Assembly: GCA_030145345.1 (NCBI GenBank)
Contig: JAQYVT010000007.1
Location: 1 to 64,000 of the forward strand
Origin: Desulfobacterales bacterium
GTDB taxonomy: Bacteria; Desulfobacterota; Desulfobacteria; Desulfobacterales; UBA11574
Direction of reading: 5' to 3'
Length of the DNA stretch: 64,000 bases
This document shows, piece by piece, positions 26,539 through 38,194 of this stretch. The position numbers and the translations under genes are program-made. The first letter of the stretch is position 1. Each line of letters begins with the position of its first letter. The notes below the pieces were generated by a model. The model was not told where the DNA came from. It did no database searches and saw only the letters and a program-made list of their open reading frames with translations.

Positions 26539-26565
26539 CATAAATCAGTGACTAAATGGGATGGG

Positions 26566-28221
<1,656 letters not shown>

Positions 28222-28242
28222 CTATCCTCCGTTTTTTTAAAA

Positions 28243-28530
28243 TTATTCGATTACGCAGAGCACTTCTTGTTCGCTCATGATCAGGTATTCTTCGCCTTTA
28301 ATCTTTATCTCTTGCCCACCATATTTCCCGAACAGAATCCGGTCACCTGTTTTGACTTCAAGCGGGACACGTTTTCCGTCGTTATTCAGCGCACCCTTTC
28401 CAACTGCAATAATTTTTCCTTCCGCCGGTTTTTCCTTGGCAGAATCCGGGATAATGATTCCTCCCTTGGTCGTTGTCTCTTCCTCAACACGCTTTACCAA
28501 AATTCGATCATTTAACGGTCTGAGTTTCAT
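28243..28530 (-). CDS. groES: co-chaperonin GroES
   Basis: [38 protein letters not shown]...[21 protein letters not shown]. Confidence 0.99.
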   Translation of the reverse strand: MKLRPLNDRILVKRVEEETTTKGGIIIPDSAKEKPAEGKIIAVGKGALNNDGKRVPLEVKTGDRILFGKYGGQEIKIKGEEYLIMSEQEVLCVIE

Positions 28531-28636
28531 TTTTCAAATTCTCCTTTTTCCTGTTTTTTTCTTAACTTGTTTTTTCTTAAAATGTGTCAATATAATCTCT
28601 CCCAATGAAATTTTAACAGAAATTATATTAAAGTGC

Positions 28637-28921
28637 TTACTCGGCGGGTTTGCTTGGCTTTTCGGTTTTTTTGCTTGAATTATCTGACGTTTTGTTTGCT
28701 TCGCGCATCACCTTGTGGGAAGGTTTAGCAGAGCTTTGGGATTTGTTTGCATAGTCCGTTATATACCACCCTGTTCCTTTAAGATGGAAACTGCTGTGAG
28801 AAATAAGCTTATGGAGTTTTCCCGAACAGTGTTTACATCGGTCCAGCGGTTTATCGGAAAACTTCTGTAGAACCTCATCTATTCTGCCGCATTTTGAACA
28901 TTCATATTCATAGATGGGCAT
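28637..28921 (-). CDS. FmdB-family zinc ribbon protein
   Basis: MPIYEYECSKCGRIDEVLQKFSDKPLDRCKHC, FHLKGTGWYITDY. Confidence 0.93.
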   Translation of the reverse strand: MPIYEYECSKCGRIDEVLQKFSDKPLDRCKHCSGKLHKLISHSSFHLKGTGWYITDYANKSQSSAKPSHKVMREANKTSDNSSKKTEKPSKPAE

Positions 28922-29060
28922 ATTTTAAAACCTCCTGCTGAAAGACTAAATATGGATTATTTCGCAAAAAGCAGAATTTTATTTTTTTGCAAATTCATAA
29001 ATCTGAACTAATATATGCAATGTTTCTGTATTGTCAAGGTATGTCCGGCATTTTTTTGCG

Positions 29061-29603
29061 TTATAATTTTTTCAAATCATCAATGGGCATGCGCCATTTT
29101 TCATAAAATATCAGCACATTCTCCATACCGGGGACATTAACCTTTAAAAGTATTCCATGGGTTATCTCATGAACATGGGCCTCTTCGGCCATCATTTCTT
29201 CAGGTGAGGCCTCAAAATATTGTTGGAATTTAGTGAACCTAAGGATATGAATCAATTCGTGGGTTACGATGTAGAGGACAAACGGGAAAAGTTTGAGATT
29301 CGGCCATTCTTTCAGTGCCGAAAGAATGGCGTGATCCTGAATACATATTTTATAAAAATCATACGCTGAAGAACCCAGAAACGAATCTTTCCGCTTACCT
29401 TTATAACGAATGATCTGGGCAAAAGGGCCGTGAACGATCTCTTCGGGACAAAGATCTACCATCGTTTTGATATCGTATGCGCAAGCGGCGGCCCATTGAT
29501 TGGCAGACATTTTATAGAAGTTACTTACAAGCTCCTCTGCCATTGCCACACAATTGTTTACAATTTTGATCTGCTCGGCATTGAATTTTTTCAGATTCCC
29601 CAT
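29061..29603 (-). CDS. uncharacterised protein with HExxH motif (putative metalloprotease)
   Basis: YIVTHELIHILRFTKFQQYFEASPEEMMAEEAHVHEITHGIL. Confidence 0.75.
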   Translation of the reverse strand: MGNLKKFNAEQIKIVNNCVAMAEELVSNFYKMSANQWAAACAYDIKTMVDLCPEEIVHGPFAQIIRYKGKRKDSFLGSSAYDFYKICIQDHAILSALKEWPNLKLFPFVLYIVTHELIHILRFTKFQQYFEASPEEMMAEEAHVHEITHGILLKVNVPGMENVLIFYEKWRMPIDDLKKL

Positions 29604-29702
29604 GAACTCCGCTTTTAATTAAAAAAAATGTAGACATCGTGTAATTTATGATGTATTTATCATTTTTTATTCTAAGAGAAAATAAAGATTGGAGGTGATC
29701 TG

Positions 29703-29801
29703 TTGGGTAGTGTTGTAAAAAAACGAAGAAAAAAAATGAGAAAACATAAACATAGAAAGCTCTTGGCGCGAACACGGCATCAAAGAAGAAAGGGCAAATA
29801 A
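29703..29801 (+). CDS. bS22 / AURKAIP1-COX24 (mS38)-type small basic ribosomal protein, 32 aa
   Basis: TTG start after GGAGGTGATC SD; MGSVVKKRRKKMRKHKHRKLLARTRHQRRKGK. Absent from supplied ORF track. Confidence 0.9.
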   Translation: MGSVVKKRRKKMRKHKHRKLLARTRHQRRKGK

Positions 29802-29831
29802 ATTTTTTCCCACAGGCCTTTTATGGATATG

Positions 29832-29886
29832 AAAAAAAGCACCCGTTGATAGACTCAGATGTTCTCAACGATTCCGGTGCTTTTTT
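29832..29886. terminator. bidirectional rho-independent terminator
   Basis: AAAAAAGCACC-CGTTGA...TCAACG-ATTCC-GGTGCTTTTTT between convergent bS22-like gene and hflC. Confidence 0.85.
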
Positions 29887-29895
29887 CTTTTGATG

Positions 29896-30837
29896 TTATT
29901 GTTTTCCGGAATAACCTTTCAAATACTTGAAGAATTCCGAGTCCGTTGAAAGCAAAAGCGAACTGTCTTTACCGAGGGCATCGTCGTATATTTCAAGTGT
30001 CTTGACAAATGAATAGAAATCCGGGTCGATACCGAAAGCTTCGGCATATAACCGTGTTGACTCGGCGTCGGCCTTGCCCTTTAATATCTGCGCCTTTCTG
30101 TAAGCTTCGGAAGTGATTCGCTTCAAATCTCTTTCCTTTTCACCCAGAATCTTCTTGGCTTCACCTTTACCCTCTGATCTGAATTTTTCCGCAATCTGCT
30201 TCCGCTCTGCAATCATACGGCCGTATACGGAATTTCTAACCTGTTCCACATAATTAATCCGTTTGATTTTAACATCCACCAGTTCAATGCCGAACTTGGC
30301 CAATTTTGGCTGGGCCTGTTCCAGTATCTTCTTGGTAATGGTTTCCCTGCCGATTTCGATCTTAAAGGACGGCCTTTCTTTTATATCTTCAAGCCCGATC
30401 TCATATGTATCCACCTCCCGGTTGGTCTTGCGAACCGTCTCGACAAGTCTGTTTTCAGTAATAAGATTTCGTACGGCCGGATCGATGATATCGTCCAGTC
30501 TTCCCTGGGCGCTTGTGGTGTTGTTGACCGTCTGAAAAAATTTAATCGGGTCAACGATTCGCCATCTGGCAAAAGTGTCCACCCAGATATACGTTTTATC
30601 CAGTGTTGGAATCTGGCCGGGATCACCATCCCATTCCAGAAGATTTTTAGGGAAATAAGTGGCATTCTGAATAAAGGGAATTTTAAAGTAGAGGCCGGAT
30701 TCCGTCTTCGGCTTTCCGACCACCTTTCCGAATTGAGTGACCACCACCTGCTCTGTTTCATCCACCACATATGCGGCGGTAAAAACAAAAAGAACTGCAA
30801 GAACCGCAATACCGAGAAAGACAAATTTAGATTTCAT
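29896..30837 (-). CDS. hflC: protease modulator HflC
   Basis: Stomatin/prohibitin fold, VVTQFGKVVGKPKTESGLYFKIPF; adjacent to HflK. Confidence 0.95.
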   Translation of the reverse strand: MKSKFVFLGIAVLAVLFVFTAAYVVDETEQVVVTQFGKVVGKPKTESGLYFKIPFIQNATYFPKNLLEWDGDPGQIPTLDKTYIWVDTFARWRIVDPIKFFQTVNNTTSAQGRLDDIIDPAVRNLITENRLVETVRKTNREVDTYEIGLEDIKERPSFKIEIGRETITKKILEQAQPKLAKFGIELVDVKIKRINYVEQVRNSVYGRMIAERKQIAEKFRSEGKGEAKKILGEKERDLKRITSEAYRKAQILKGKADAESTRLYAEAFGIDPDFYSFVKTLEIYDDALGKDSSLLLSTDSEFFKYLKGYSGKQ

Positions 30838-31871
30838 TATTTTTCACCCTTTTGTTTCCCAAGATTAAGTAAGGGGAGGAAATTTTTCTGATCCGCATCG
30901 ATGATATACTTATCTCCGAGTTTAGGGAGAAGACCTTTCAGAGTTTCAAGATAGAGTCGTCTTCGGGTCACATCCTTGGCTTTTGCATACTCTGCATAAA
31001 GCGCTTTAAATCTGGAAGCATCACCCTTGGCCCGGTTGATCCTGTCCAGTGCATACCCTTCGGCGGCCTTAATGGTTCTTTCAGCTTCACCCCGGGATGT
31101 TGGAATGGCTTTGTTATAATCTTCTTTGGCCTGATAGATCATTTTTTCTTTTTCCTGAATTGCCTGATTCACTTCGTTGAATGACGGTTGAACCGGATCG
31201 GGAACATTGGTCTTCTTCATTTCGATGGTCACAATATTGATTCCGGATTCAGCGTTATCCATCTCCGCCTGCAAAACGTTTCTGGCTTCGACGGCAATCT
31301 CTTCCCGCTTGCTGATCACCTCATTGATGCTTCTATCGCCCACGACCAGCCGCATGGCCGCCTCGGACATATCAATGAGCAGCCTTCGAATGTCATGAAC
31401 CTTAAACAGATAATTGTAAGGGTCTTTTATCCGGTACTGAACAATCCACGGAACCACGGCCACATTTAGATCTCCGGTCAGCATGAGGGCAACCGCAGTA
31501 TTCTCACCGCCGGAATAAGAGCTTGTCCGCGAATCTTGCCGGGCAGAACGGAAACCGAATTCTTCCTTATAGACCCGTCGGACCTTGACTTTTGTCACCT
31601 TTTCAATTCCGGACGGCAACTTGAAATTAAGGCCAGGTTGACTGGTTCGGACATATTTCCCGAATCGCTGGACAACGCCGACCTCATCCACAGCAACCGT
31701 GTAGAATGTCGAAGAGCCAAAAAATAAAAGGAGGAAAATAAGAATTAAAAGGGGACCGCCCGGCAGTTTTAACCTTTTAAATTTTTCGACCAGCTCATCC
31801 ATCTTGGGAGGGACCATGCCTCCTTCTTTATGTTCTTGCCTCTTCTTTAGTTTTTCCCAATCCCAGTTCAT
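30837..31871 (-). CDS. hflK: protease modulator HflK
   Basis: TVAVDEVGVVQRFGKYVRTSQPGLNFKLP...VVPWIVQYRIKDP. Confidence 0.95.
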   Translation of the reverse strand: MNWDWEKLKKRQEHKEGGMVPPKMDELVEKFKRLKLPGGPLLILIFLLLFFGSSTFYTVAVDEVGVVQRFGKYVRTSQPGLNFKLPSGIEKVTKVKVRRVYKEEFGFRSARQDSRTSSYSGGENTAVALMLTGDLNVAVVPWIVQYRIKDPYNYLFKVHDIRRLLIDMSEAAMRLVVGDRSINEVISKREEIAVEARNVLQAEMDNAESGINIVTIEMKKTNVPDPVQPSFNEVNQAIQEKEKMIYQAKEDYNKAIPTSRGEAERTIKAAEGYALDRINRAKGDASRFKALYAEYAKAKDVTRRRLYLETLKGLLPKLGDKYIIDADQKNFLPLLNLGKQKGEK

Positions 31872-32035
31872 AGATATAATTCCTGTCTATTTGGTTTTCA
31901 AAATACTTATTTTTTTATCCGACCTAATAATATAAGTTACCATGGCTTTCAAGTCAAGGGAAAAGCAAAATTTGCAGGCTAAACATCGCACGGTCATATT
32001 CGACAACCCCTTAATTTTCTTATTAAAGCAACATT

Positions 32036-32246
32036 AATGAACTCGTAAAAGTCTTTTGTGAGCGATATCTGATCATTTGGAGATCCAGTGTTTCAAGCGG
32101 TGATGCGTTAAAAATTTCAATCTGTTTGAGGCGCTTGCGACGAGTTCTTGAAATTTATCCGCCTCTGGCGTGATTTAGCAGCACCGATTGAAACGCCCCC
32201 CAAATGGTCACTCAGCGAGCAAAACGGACTTTTTACGAAACCATCA
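32036..32246. repeat. ~211-bp TIR element, TGATGAACTCGTAAAAAGTC family (copy 2, opposite orientation to copy 1)
   Basis: AATGAACTCGTAAAAGTC...GACTTTTTACGAAACCATCA; aligns throughout to reverse complement of 9691-9882 plus a ~19-bp insertion. Confidence 0.9.
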
Positions 32247-32356
32247 ACATTGAATCAACAAACTAAAAGGCGCCGGGCGTGAGTAAAACCGACTTTTTGT
32301 GAACCGCCTCAATTGTTTCTTGACAACCCAATGGATCACTTTGTACTTCCCTTATT

Positions 32357-32671
32357 ATGGGAAAAAGGAAAAACACCCCGAGAGTTGGACACATCGGAGA
32401 TATTATCAACCATGTTTTGAAAACCTGTCGCCGTGATGGTGACGGAGATCTGGCTCAGGTTTGGAGCCTGTGGGACACCGCGGTGGGAGATGTCATCGCA
32501 AAAAATGCGAGACCGGAAGCCTTTAAGGGAAAACTTTTACTGGTCCATGTCAACAGTTCGGCGTGGATGCATCAGCTCCAATTTTTGAAAAAGGATATGA
32601 TCGATAAGATCAACGCCGCATTGGGAAAAGAGCTGGTTCAAGACATAAAATTCAAGATCGGACCGGTATAA
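32357..32671 (+). CDS. DUF721 (DciA-like) protein
   Basis: LAQVWSLWDTAVGDVIAKNARPEAFKGKLLLVHVNSSAWMHQLQFLKKDMIDKIN. Confidence 0.88.
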   Translation: MGKRKNTPRVGHIGDIINHVLKTCRRDGDGDLAQVWSLWDTAVGDVIAKNARPEAFKGKLLLVHVNSSAWMHQLQFLKKDMIDKINAALGKELVQDIKFKIGPV

Positions 32672-32674
32672 AAA

Positions 32675-33397
32675 ATGAAATCTTTGACCGCTGATTCCTT
32701 CTTTAACGGCCGTATCCAGGTTAAGCAGCACCGCTCCGGATACCGTTTTTCCATAGATGCGGTTCTACTGGCCTCGCATGCCAGACCGGGTCCGGAGGAT
32801 ACGGTCCTCGATTTAGGAACCGGTTGTGGTATTATTCCGATGATACTGGCCTATCGCAATCCTGGAATTGACGTATACGGGATTGAAGTGCAAACGGATC
32901 TTGCCGATATTGCCGCCCTCAATATCACAGAAAATGGTTTGGACGATCAAATTACCGTTCTGTGTATGGATATGAAAGCACTGAACCTCGAAATAACTTC
33001 CGGGCCTGTGGATCTGGTTGTGAGCAATCCTCCTTTCAGGAAAGCGGAATCCGGAAGGATTAATCCGAATCGGCAACGGGCCGTTGCCCGACATGAAATT
33101 AAGGCCACACTGTATGACGTGGTTGAAACGGGTCGTCGTATGTTACGAACTGGAGGACGATTTGTAATGGTTTACCTGGCGGAGCGCATGACCGACATTC
33201 TCACACAAATGCGGACTGCCGGAATAGAACCGAAGTCTATACGCACGATACATTCAGGAATAGAAACAGCGGCAAAGCTGGTTCTGGCGGAGGGGAAAAA
33301 GGGGGGGCGTGCAGGAATCAAGATCGGCCCACCGCTGATCATTTACCGAAAAAACGGCGCATATACAGATGAGGTCGAGAAAATGTTTATGCCTTAA
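32675..33397 (+). CDS. tRNA1(Val) (adenine(37)-N6)-methyltransferase-like
   Basis: QHRSGYRFSIDAVLLASHA, LDLGTGCGIIPMIL, VVSNPPF. Confidence 0.92.
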   Translation: MKSLTADSFFNGRIQVKQHRSGYRFSIDAVLLASHARPGPEDTVLDLGTGCGIIPMILAYRNPGIDVYGIEVQTDLADIAALNITENGLDDQITVLCMDMKALNLEITSGPVDLVVSNPPFRKAESGRINPNRQRAVARHEIKATLYDVVETGRRMLRTGGRFVMVYLAERMTDILTQMRTAGIEPKSIRTIHSGIETAAKLVLAEGKKGGRAGIKIGPPLIIYRKNGAYTDEVEKMFMP

Positions 33398-33419
33398 AAC
33401 AGTCATCACTGCAATAGTT

Positions 33420-33475
33420 TCAGGGGTTCAGGGTTGAATCTAATGTGGAATCTTTCATCAACCTTGAACCCCTGA
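33420..33475. terminator. long hairpin between convergent genes, putative bidirectional terminator
   Basis: TCAGGGGTTCAGGGTTGA...TCAACCTTGAACCCCTGA, 18-bp stem with one mismatch. Confidence 0.55.
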
Positions 33476-33498
33476 CCCTTGAACGGTTACAAGCAGCC

Positions 33499-34830
33499 TT
33501 ATCGATCGAGTCTGTTCATCACCTGGCCGGTAATGGTCTTGGGGAAAAAATAGGTCGCTTTTCGAGGCATAATCTGGCCGGATTCGGCAATATCGCGTAC
33601 CTGCTGAATTTTTGTTGGATTAAGGATAAACGCCATGTCATGTCTTCCGGCGGCGACGGCATCAATTGCCTCTTCAGCTACACTCGAGTAGGCGATCAGT
33701 TTCTCATTATCGAGCCGGGCTCGATCAAAACCCAAAATCTCCATAAAAATAAGCTCCGTCAGCACCGTTACATCAATATCCCTGATCACCTCCGGCAATT
33801 CATCGCCAAAAATTTGCTCCATAATACCCGGTTTAAGGGTCAACAGGTATAGCTCCGGACAATCTTTCATGAAAACACCGATACAATTTTTCGAAGTATT
33901 CGATTTAAGAATTGAAATAAATTGTGTCAGACCCTCTTTGTGACCATCGTCTTTGTAAGGAATTGTTTTAATGTCAAAATAATCCTTTGCCTTATGGATA
34001 AACGATGCCCTTGTTTCAGCAGGAACTTGATCGAGCATCCGATGCGCGGGAAGAATAATAAGCCCCGGATCTGCCATGCTGCAAAGGTACATCATGACGT
34101 AATTGGTTGGATGACCGCCATTGAAATCAGGATTGCCGGCTGACAGCCAATTCCTGTAGTTCAGGGCAGTTTCGTAACGATGATGTCCGTCTGCAATAAA
34201 TATCACTTTGTCTTTAAGGGTTTCGGAAACATGCCGATGTACAGAACTATCGGTGATTCGCCACAGCCGGTGTTTCTGCCCGATGTTATCGGAAAAAACA
34301 TGATCCGGCGTTCTTTCAAGGGATATATCTTTTAATCGATGGAGAATACGGTTTTCATCATCGGAATACAAAGAAAATATCGTACTGAAATTGGCATGAC
34401 ATGCTTTCATCAGCTCGAGCCTTTCCGATTTTATATTGGAAAAGGTCTTTTCGTGGGGTAGCACAATGCCCTTTTCAAACGGCTCAAGGCGGATCAGGGC
34501 GATCAAACCGTAACGTGTCACCCACTTATTTTCAAAGAAAAATTCCATCGATGTCAGATAAAACGCCGGTTCTTTGTCCATCTCGATGATACCTTCCGAA
34601 AGCCAATTGTTAAAGCAATCTGCCGATCTGGTATAGCGATTGTTTGTGGGTGTATCGGTTTCGAATGTTTTGCCCAGTGTCAGCCGGATGATGTTCTGGG
34701 GGTGATTTTCATGGAACTCATTCTGTTCCTGCTTTGAGATAACGTCAAAGGGAGGGGCAACAACATCTGCCAAATTATTTATCTTATCGGTATTATATAG
34801 GATTCCCCTGAAAGGGATGACTTCAGCCAT
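33499..34830 (-). CDS. DUF1015 family protein
   Basis: MAEVIPFRGILYNTDKINNLADVVAPPFDVIS...FIADGHHRYETAL. Confidence 0.93.
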   Translation of the reverse strand: MAEVIPFRGILYNTDKINNLADVVAPPFDVISKQEQNEFHENHPQNIIRLTLGKTFETDTPTNNRYTRSADCFNNWLSEGIIEMDKEPAFYLTSMEFFFENKWVTRYGLIALIRLEPFEKGIVLPHEKTFSNIKSERLELMKACHANFSTIFSLYSDDENRILHRLKDISLERTPDHVFSDNIGQKHRLWRITDSSVHRHVSETLKDKVIFIADGHHRYETALNYRNWLSAGNPDFNGGHPTNYVMMYLCSMADPGLIILPAHRMLDQVPAETRASFIHKAKDYFDIKTIPYKDDGHKEGLTQFISILKSNTSKNCIGVFMKDCPELYLLTLKPGIMEQIFGDELPEVIRDIDVTVLTELIFMEILGFDRARLDNEKLIAYSSVAEEAIDAVAAGRHDMAFILNPTKIQQVRDIAESGQIMPRKATYFFPKTITGQVMNRLDR

Positions 34831-35140
34831 GTTTAAAAATTCCTTTTTTACAGGTAAGTTATGGGTAATATTTCTCAACAAAACGAACTGATACTATAAA
34901 GAAACATCTTGTTCAAGGGATAAAATTGACAGTTCGATAAAAAGGACATTTTCAACTTTTTTTTACGATCGTGTCTGCAGTTGGACATTACACTGTAATT
35001 TTTATTTTTTACGATGCCCCCCAATTTAACGGGCGTCTAAAAAGCCTGTTGTTATTTCTTTCCACATAAAATAAGATCGTTGACAGGGCATATCAAAAAA
35101 GTATATTGAACCAACCGGTATTTCAGCGGATGAGAATGAT

Positions 35141-35233
35141 GGAGAGGTGGCCGAGCGGCTGAAGGCCCCGCTCTCGAAAAGCGGTATCCTGTCAAAAACG
35201 GGATCGTGGGTTCGAATCCCACCCTCTCCGCCA
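35141..35233 (+). tRNA. tRNA-Ser(CGA), CCA encoded
   Basis: Acceptor GGAGAGG/CCTCTCC; anticodon arm CCGCT-CTCGAAA-AGCGG; long variable arm; GTTCGAATC T-loop. Confidence 0.96.
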
Positions 35234-35276
35234 TAAAATAGCATATAGAAAACTGATACTTGCCCCCAATATTTTC

Positions 35277-35370
35277 GGAGAGATGTCCGAGTTGGCCGAA
35301 GGAGCACGACTGGAAATCGTGTGTGCTGTCAAAAGCGGCACCGAGGGTTCGAATCCCTCTCTCTCCGCCA
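35277..35370 (+). tRNA. tRNA-Ser(GGA), CCA encoded
   Basis: Acceptor GGAGAGA/TCTCTCC; anticodon arm CACGA-CTGGAAA-TCGTG; long variable arm; GTTCGAATC. Confidence 0.96.
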
Positions 35371-35403
35371 TTTAAATATCAGATTCAGCATCAAGGTTCG
35401 CAT

Positions 35404-35546
35404 CGAGACCTTTGAAAAATGTTCAATTGTGCTCAAAACCAAGGACGGTGAAAATTTTAACCACAAGAATACATTTGTATTTTGAGGATTAAAATTTGAG
35501 CCTGACGCTGGAATTGGGCGAAGGGGGGCGTTTTTCAAAGGTCTCG
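35404..35546. repeat. 143-bp imperfect palindromic element (element C)
   Basis: CGAGACCTTTGAAAAA / TTTTTCAAAGGTCTCG ends; core CCAAGGACGG...AAGAATACATTTGTATTTTGAGG...GACGCTGGAATTGGGC. Confidence 0.85.
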
Positions 35547-35570
35547 TATTCAGGTTAGGAAAAACGCTTT

Positions 35571-37241
35571 ATGTCCTATCTCGTACTTGCACGTAAATAT
35601 CGCCCTCAAACCTTTGATGAGGTTGTCAAGCAGGACCACATTACACGGACGTTGAAAAACGCTATTTCAGCCGGCCGTGTGGCCCATGCAATCCTGTTTT
35701 CAGGGCCGAGAGGGACCGGAAAAACAACGGTTGGTCGTATATTGGCCAAGGCCATGAATTGTAAAGACGGTCCTGCGCCCGTTCCTTGTAACCAATGCAG
35801 TTCCTGCAACGAGATCACCGCAGGGAATGCCGCAGATGTCTTCGAGATTGACGGCGCCTCAAACAACAGCGTTGATCAGATCAGGGAACTTCGTGGAAAC
35901 GTCAAGTACATGCCTGCCCACAGCCTCTACAAAATATATATTATTGATGAAGTTCACATGCTCAGCATCGCCGCCTTTAATGCGCTTTTAAAAACTCTGG
36001 AAGAACCGCCGTCCCATGTTATGTTTATTTTTGCCACTACAGAGCCTCGCAAGATTCCCATAACCATTCTTTCCAGATGCCAGCGGCATGATTTCAGGCG
36101 CATAGATGTTGAATCGATTTCCGAACATATGGAAAAGATCTGCAAGAAAGAAGGTGTTGAGATAGATCCTAAAAGCTTAGGGTTAATTGCTCGGGAAGCA
36201 AACGGAAGTATGAGAGACGGTCTGAGTCTTTTGGATCAAGTCATATCATGCACCCAAGGAACGATTTCACATGACCATGTACTCGACATATTAGGGGTCG
36301 TCGATAGAGAAATTATTTTTAAAATTTCAGGCGCTGTTTTCCGGGAAGATATTGCGGAGATTCTAGACATTCTGGACGCGGTTTACAGCGCGGGCCATGA
36401 TATGAAAAAACTGTATGCAGACCTGATTGAACATTTCAGGAATCTGTTGATCGTCAAGATGGGGGAAAAAAACCGTAAATTGGTAGATATTCCGGCCCAT
36501 GAAATAGACTTAATCCTGGATCAGGTAAAGAAGGTCCCAACAATTTTTTTGAACCAGATTTTTGATCTGCTGTTTAAAGAAGAGATTACCCTCGCGCATT
36601 CATCGCATCCAAGGCTCGCCATAGAAACGGTTTTTATTCGAATATTTCAGACAAAACCGGCGCTACCCATTGATGTTCTTATCGCAAAGCTCGATAATCT
36701 CAGTAAAGATATTTATGAAACCAAAACCGACTTTGCGGTCCCTGAAAACAGGTCTACGCCCCAAGATGAGAGGAAAGATTCACAATCAACATTAAACAAG
36801 GTAACAGGAACGGCAGAATCCCTTGAGACTTTTGCTTCGGCACCGGAAACACCGGTTGATCAAGATGAGGATATTAAGGGCACATGGAAAAGACTTTTAT
36901 CGATCATTTCAGAAAAGCATCCGTCTCTCGCAGCCAATCTGAAGAACTCCATGATAAAAAAACTGGCCGACAATCGCATTGAAATCGAAGTCAACGGAAG
37001 CCATTTTAATATAAATATGATCCTGCGAAATAAAAATGAAGCGATTATCAAAAAAGTATGCAGCGATTTTTTCGGCAAAAAGATGGATGTCGTTATTGTG
37101 CCCAAAAAAATAAAAGACCCGAAACATCAGGAAAAGAAAAGCCAGGCGGGCCGTTTGAAACAGGAGGCTTTAAGCCACCCTCTGGTTACGGATGCTTTAG
37201 AGATTTTCAACGGCAACGTTGTTGATGTCAAAATTTTATAG
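35571..37241 (+). CDS. dnaX: DNA polymerase III subunit gamma/tau
   Basis: [34 protein letters not shown]...CNQCSSC zinc site, [22 protein letters not shown]. Confidence 0.98.
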   Translation: MSYLVLARKYRPQTFDEVVKQDHITRTLKNAISAGRVAHAILFSGPRGTGKTTVGRILAKAMNCKDGPAPVPCNQCSSCNEITAGNAADVFEIDGASNNSVDQIRELRGNVKYMPAHSLYKIYIIDEVHMLSIAAFNALLKTLEEPPSHVMFIFATTEPRKIPITILSRCQRHDFRRIDVESISEHMEKICKKEGVEIDPKSLGLIAREANGSMRDGLSLLDQVISCTQGTISHDHVLDILGVVDREIIFKISGAVFREDIAEILDILDAVYSAGHDMKKLYADLIEHFRNLLIVKMGEKNRKLVDIPAHEIDLILDQVKKVPTIFLNQIFDLLFKEEITLAHSSHPRLAIETVFIRIFQTKPALPIDVLIAKLDNLSKDIYETKTDFAVPENRSTPQDERKDSQSTLNKVTGTAESLETFASAPETPVDQDEDIKGTWKRLLSIISEKHPSLAANLKNSMIKKLADNRIEIEVNGSHFNINMILRNKNEAIIKKVCSDFFGKKMDVVIVPKKIKDPKHQEKKSQAGRLKQEALSHPLVTDALEIFNGNVVDVKIL

Positions 37242-37252
37242 GAGGTATTTCA

Positions 37253-37564
37253 ATGAAAGGCATGGGAAAGATGATGAAGCAAGCCCAGCAGCTTCAATCT
37301 AAAATGGTGAAATTACAAGAAGAATTGGCTGAAAAAACGGTTGAAACGACTTCAGGCGGCGGAATGGTAAAGGTTGTCGCCAACGGCAGGCAACAAGTGG
37401 TATCCATTCAGATCGAAAAGGAAGTTGTTGACCCGGATGATTTGGAAATGCTTCAGGATTTGATACTGGCAGCAATTAATGACGCCTTAATAAAATCCCA
37501 GGAAATGGTCTCCGGAGAGATGAGCAAACTTACCGGAGGGTTGAATATACCGGGGCTAATGTAG
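37253..37564 (+). CDS. YbaB/EbfC family nucleoid-associated protein
   Basis: [43 protein letters not shown]; between dnaX and recR. Confidence 0.97.
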   Translation: MKGMGKMMKQAQQLQSKMVKLQEELAEKTVETTSGGGMVKVVANGRQQVVSIQIEKEVVDPDDLEMLQDLILAAINDALIKSQEMVSGEMSKLTGGLNIPGLM

Positions 37565-37590
37565 ACACTTCAGGTTTGAAAGTAATCGCT

Positions 37591-38190
37591 ATGAGTTATT
37601 ATCCAGAATCTATTCGAAAATTGATAAAAAACCTCTCCAAGCTTCCGGGAATCGGAGAAAAAACCGCCGATCGACTTGCGATGCATATACTCCGGGCGCC
37701 GCGTAGAGACGCGGATCGTCTTGCCCACAGCATCATGGAAGTCAAAGAAAAAATAAGATTATGCGCCATGTGCTTTTCACTCAGTGACGCTGAAATTTGC
37801 AATATTTGCAGGGACAGGAATAGAAATTTCTCCATTTTATGTGTGGTGGAGCAGCCGGCCGATATGGTGGCGATTGAAAAATCGGGGGCTTTTACGGGAC
37901 TGTACCACATCCTGGAAGGCGTGCTCTCTCCAATGGACGGTGTGGGACCGGATAACATCAGGATTAAAGAACTTATCTCAAGAATCGCTCAAGGAAAGAT
38001 CCAAGAGGTCGTTCTTGCCACAAGTACAAATATCGAGGGCGAGTCCACCGCCGCTTACATTTCAGAACGTTTGGGGAATCATCCGGTTAAAGTGACGCGA
38101 ATTGCATCCGGCGTCCCCATGGGCGGTGACCTGAAATATGTCGACCAAGTTACCTTAAAAACGGCCATGAAGAGCCGGCATCCGATATAA
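37591..38190 (+). CDS. recR: recombination mediator protein RecR
   Basis: IRKLIKNLSKLPGIGEKTADRLA, CAMCFSLSDAEICNIC, TOPRIM-like ILCVVEQPADM. Confidence 0.98.
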   Translation: MSYYPESIRKLIKNLSKLPGIGEKTADRLAMHILRAPRRDADRLAHSIMEVKEKIRLCAMCFSLSDAEICNICRDRNRNFSILCVVEQPADMVAIEKSGAFTGLYHILEGVLSPMDGVGPDNIRIKELISRIAQGKIQEVVLATSTNIEGESTAAYISERLGNHPVKVTRIASGVPMGGDLKYVDQVTLKTAMKSRHPI

Positions 38191-38194
38191 CGAT

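Noticed and set aside
28540-28640. CIRCE/HrcA operator upstream of groES
   Set aside because: No TTAGCACTC-N9-GAGTGCTAA; only an AATATAAT...ATTATATT inverted repeat and a TTGACA-like -35.
34882-35140. SRP 4.5S RNA gene near dnaX
   Set aside because: No GGAAGCAGCAGC-type apical motif seen in the intergenic region.
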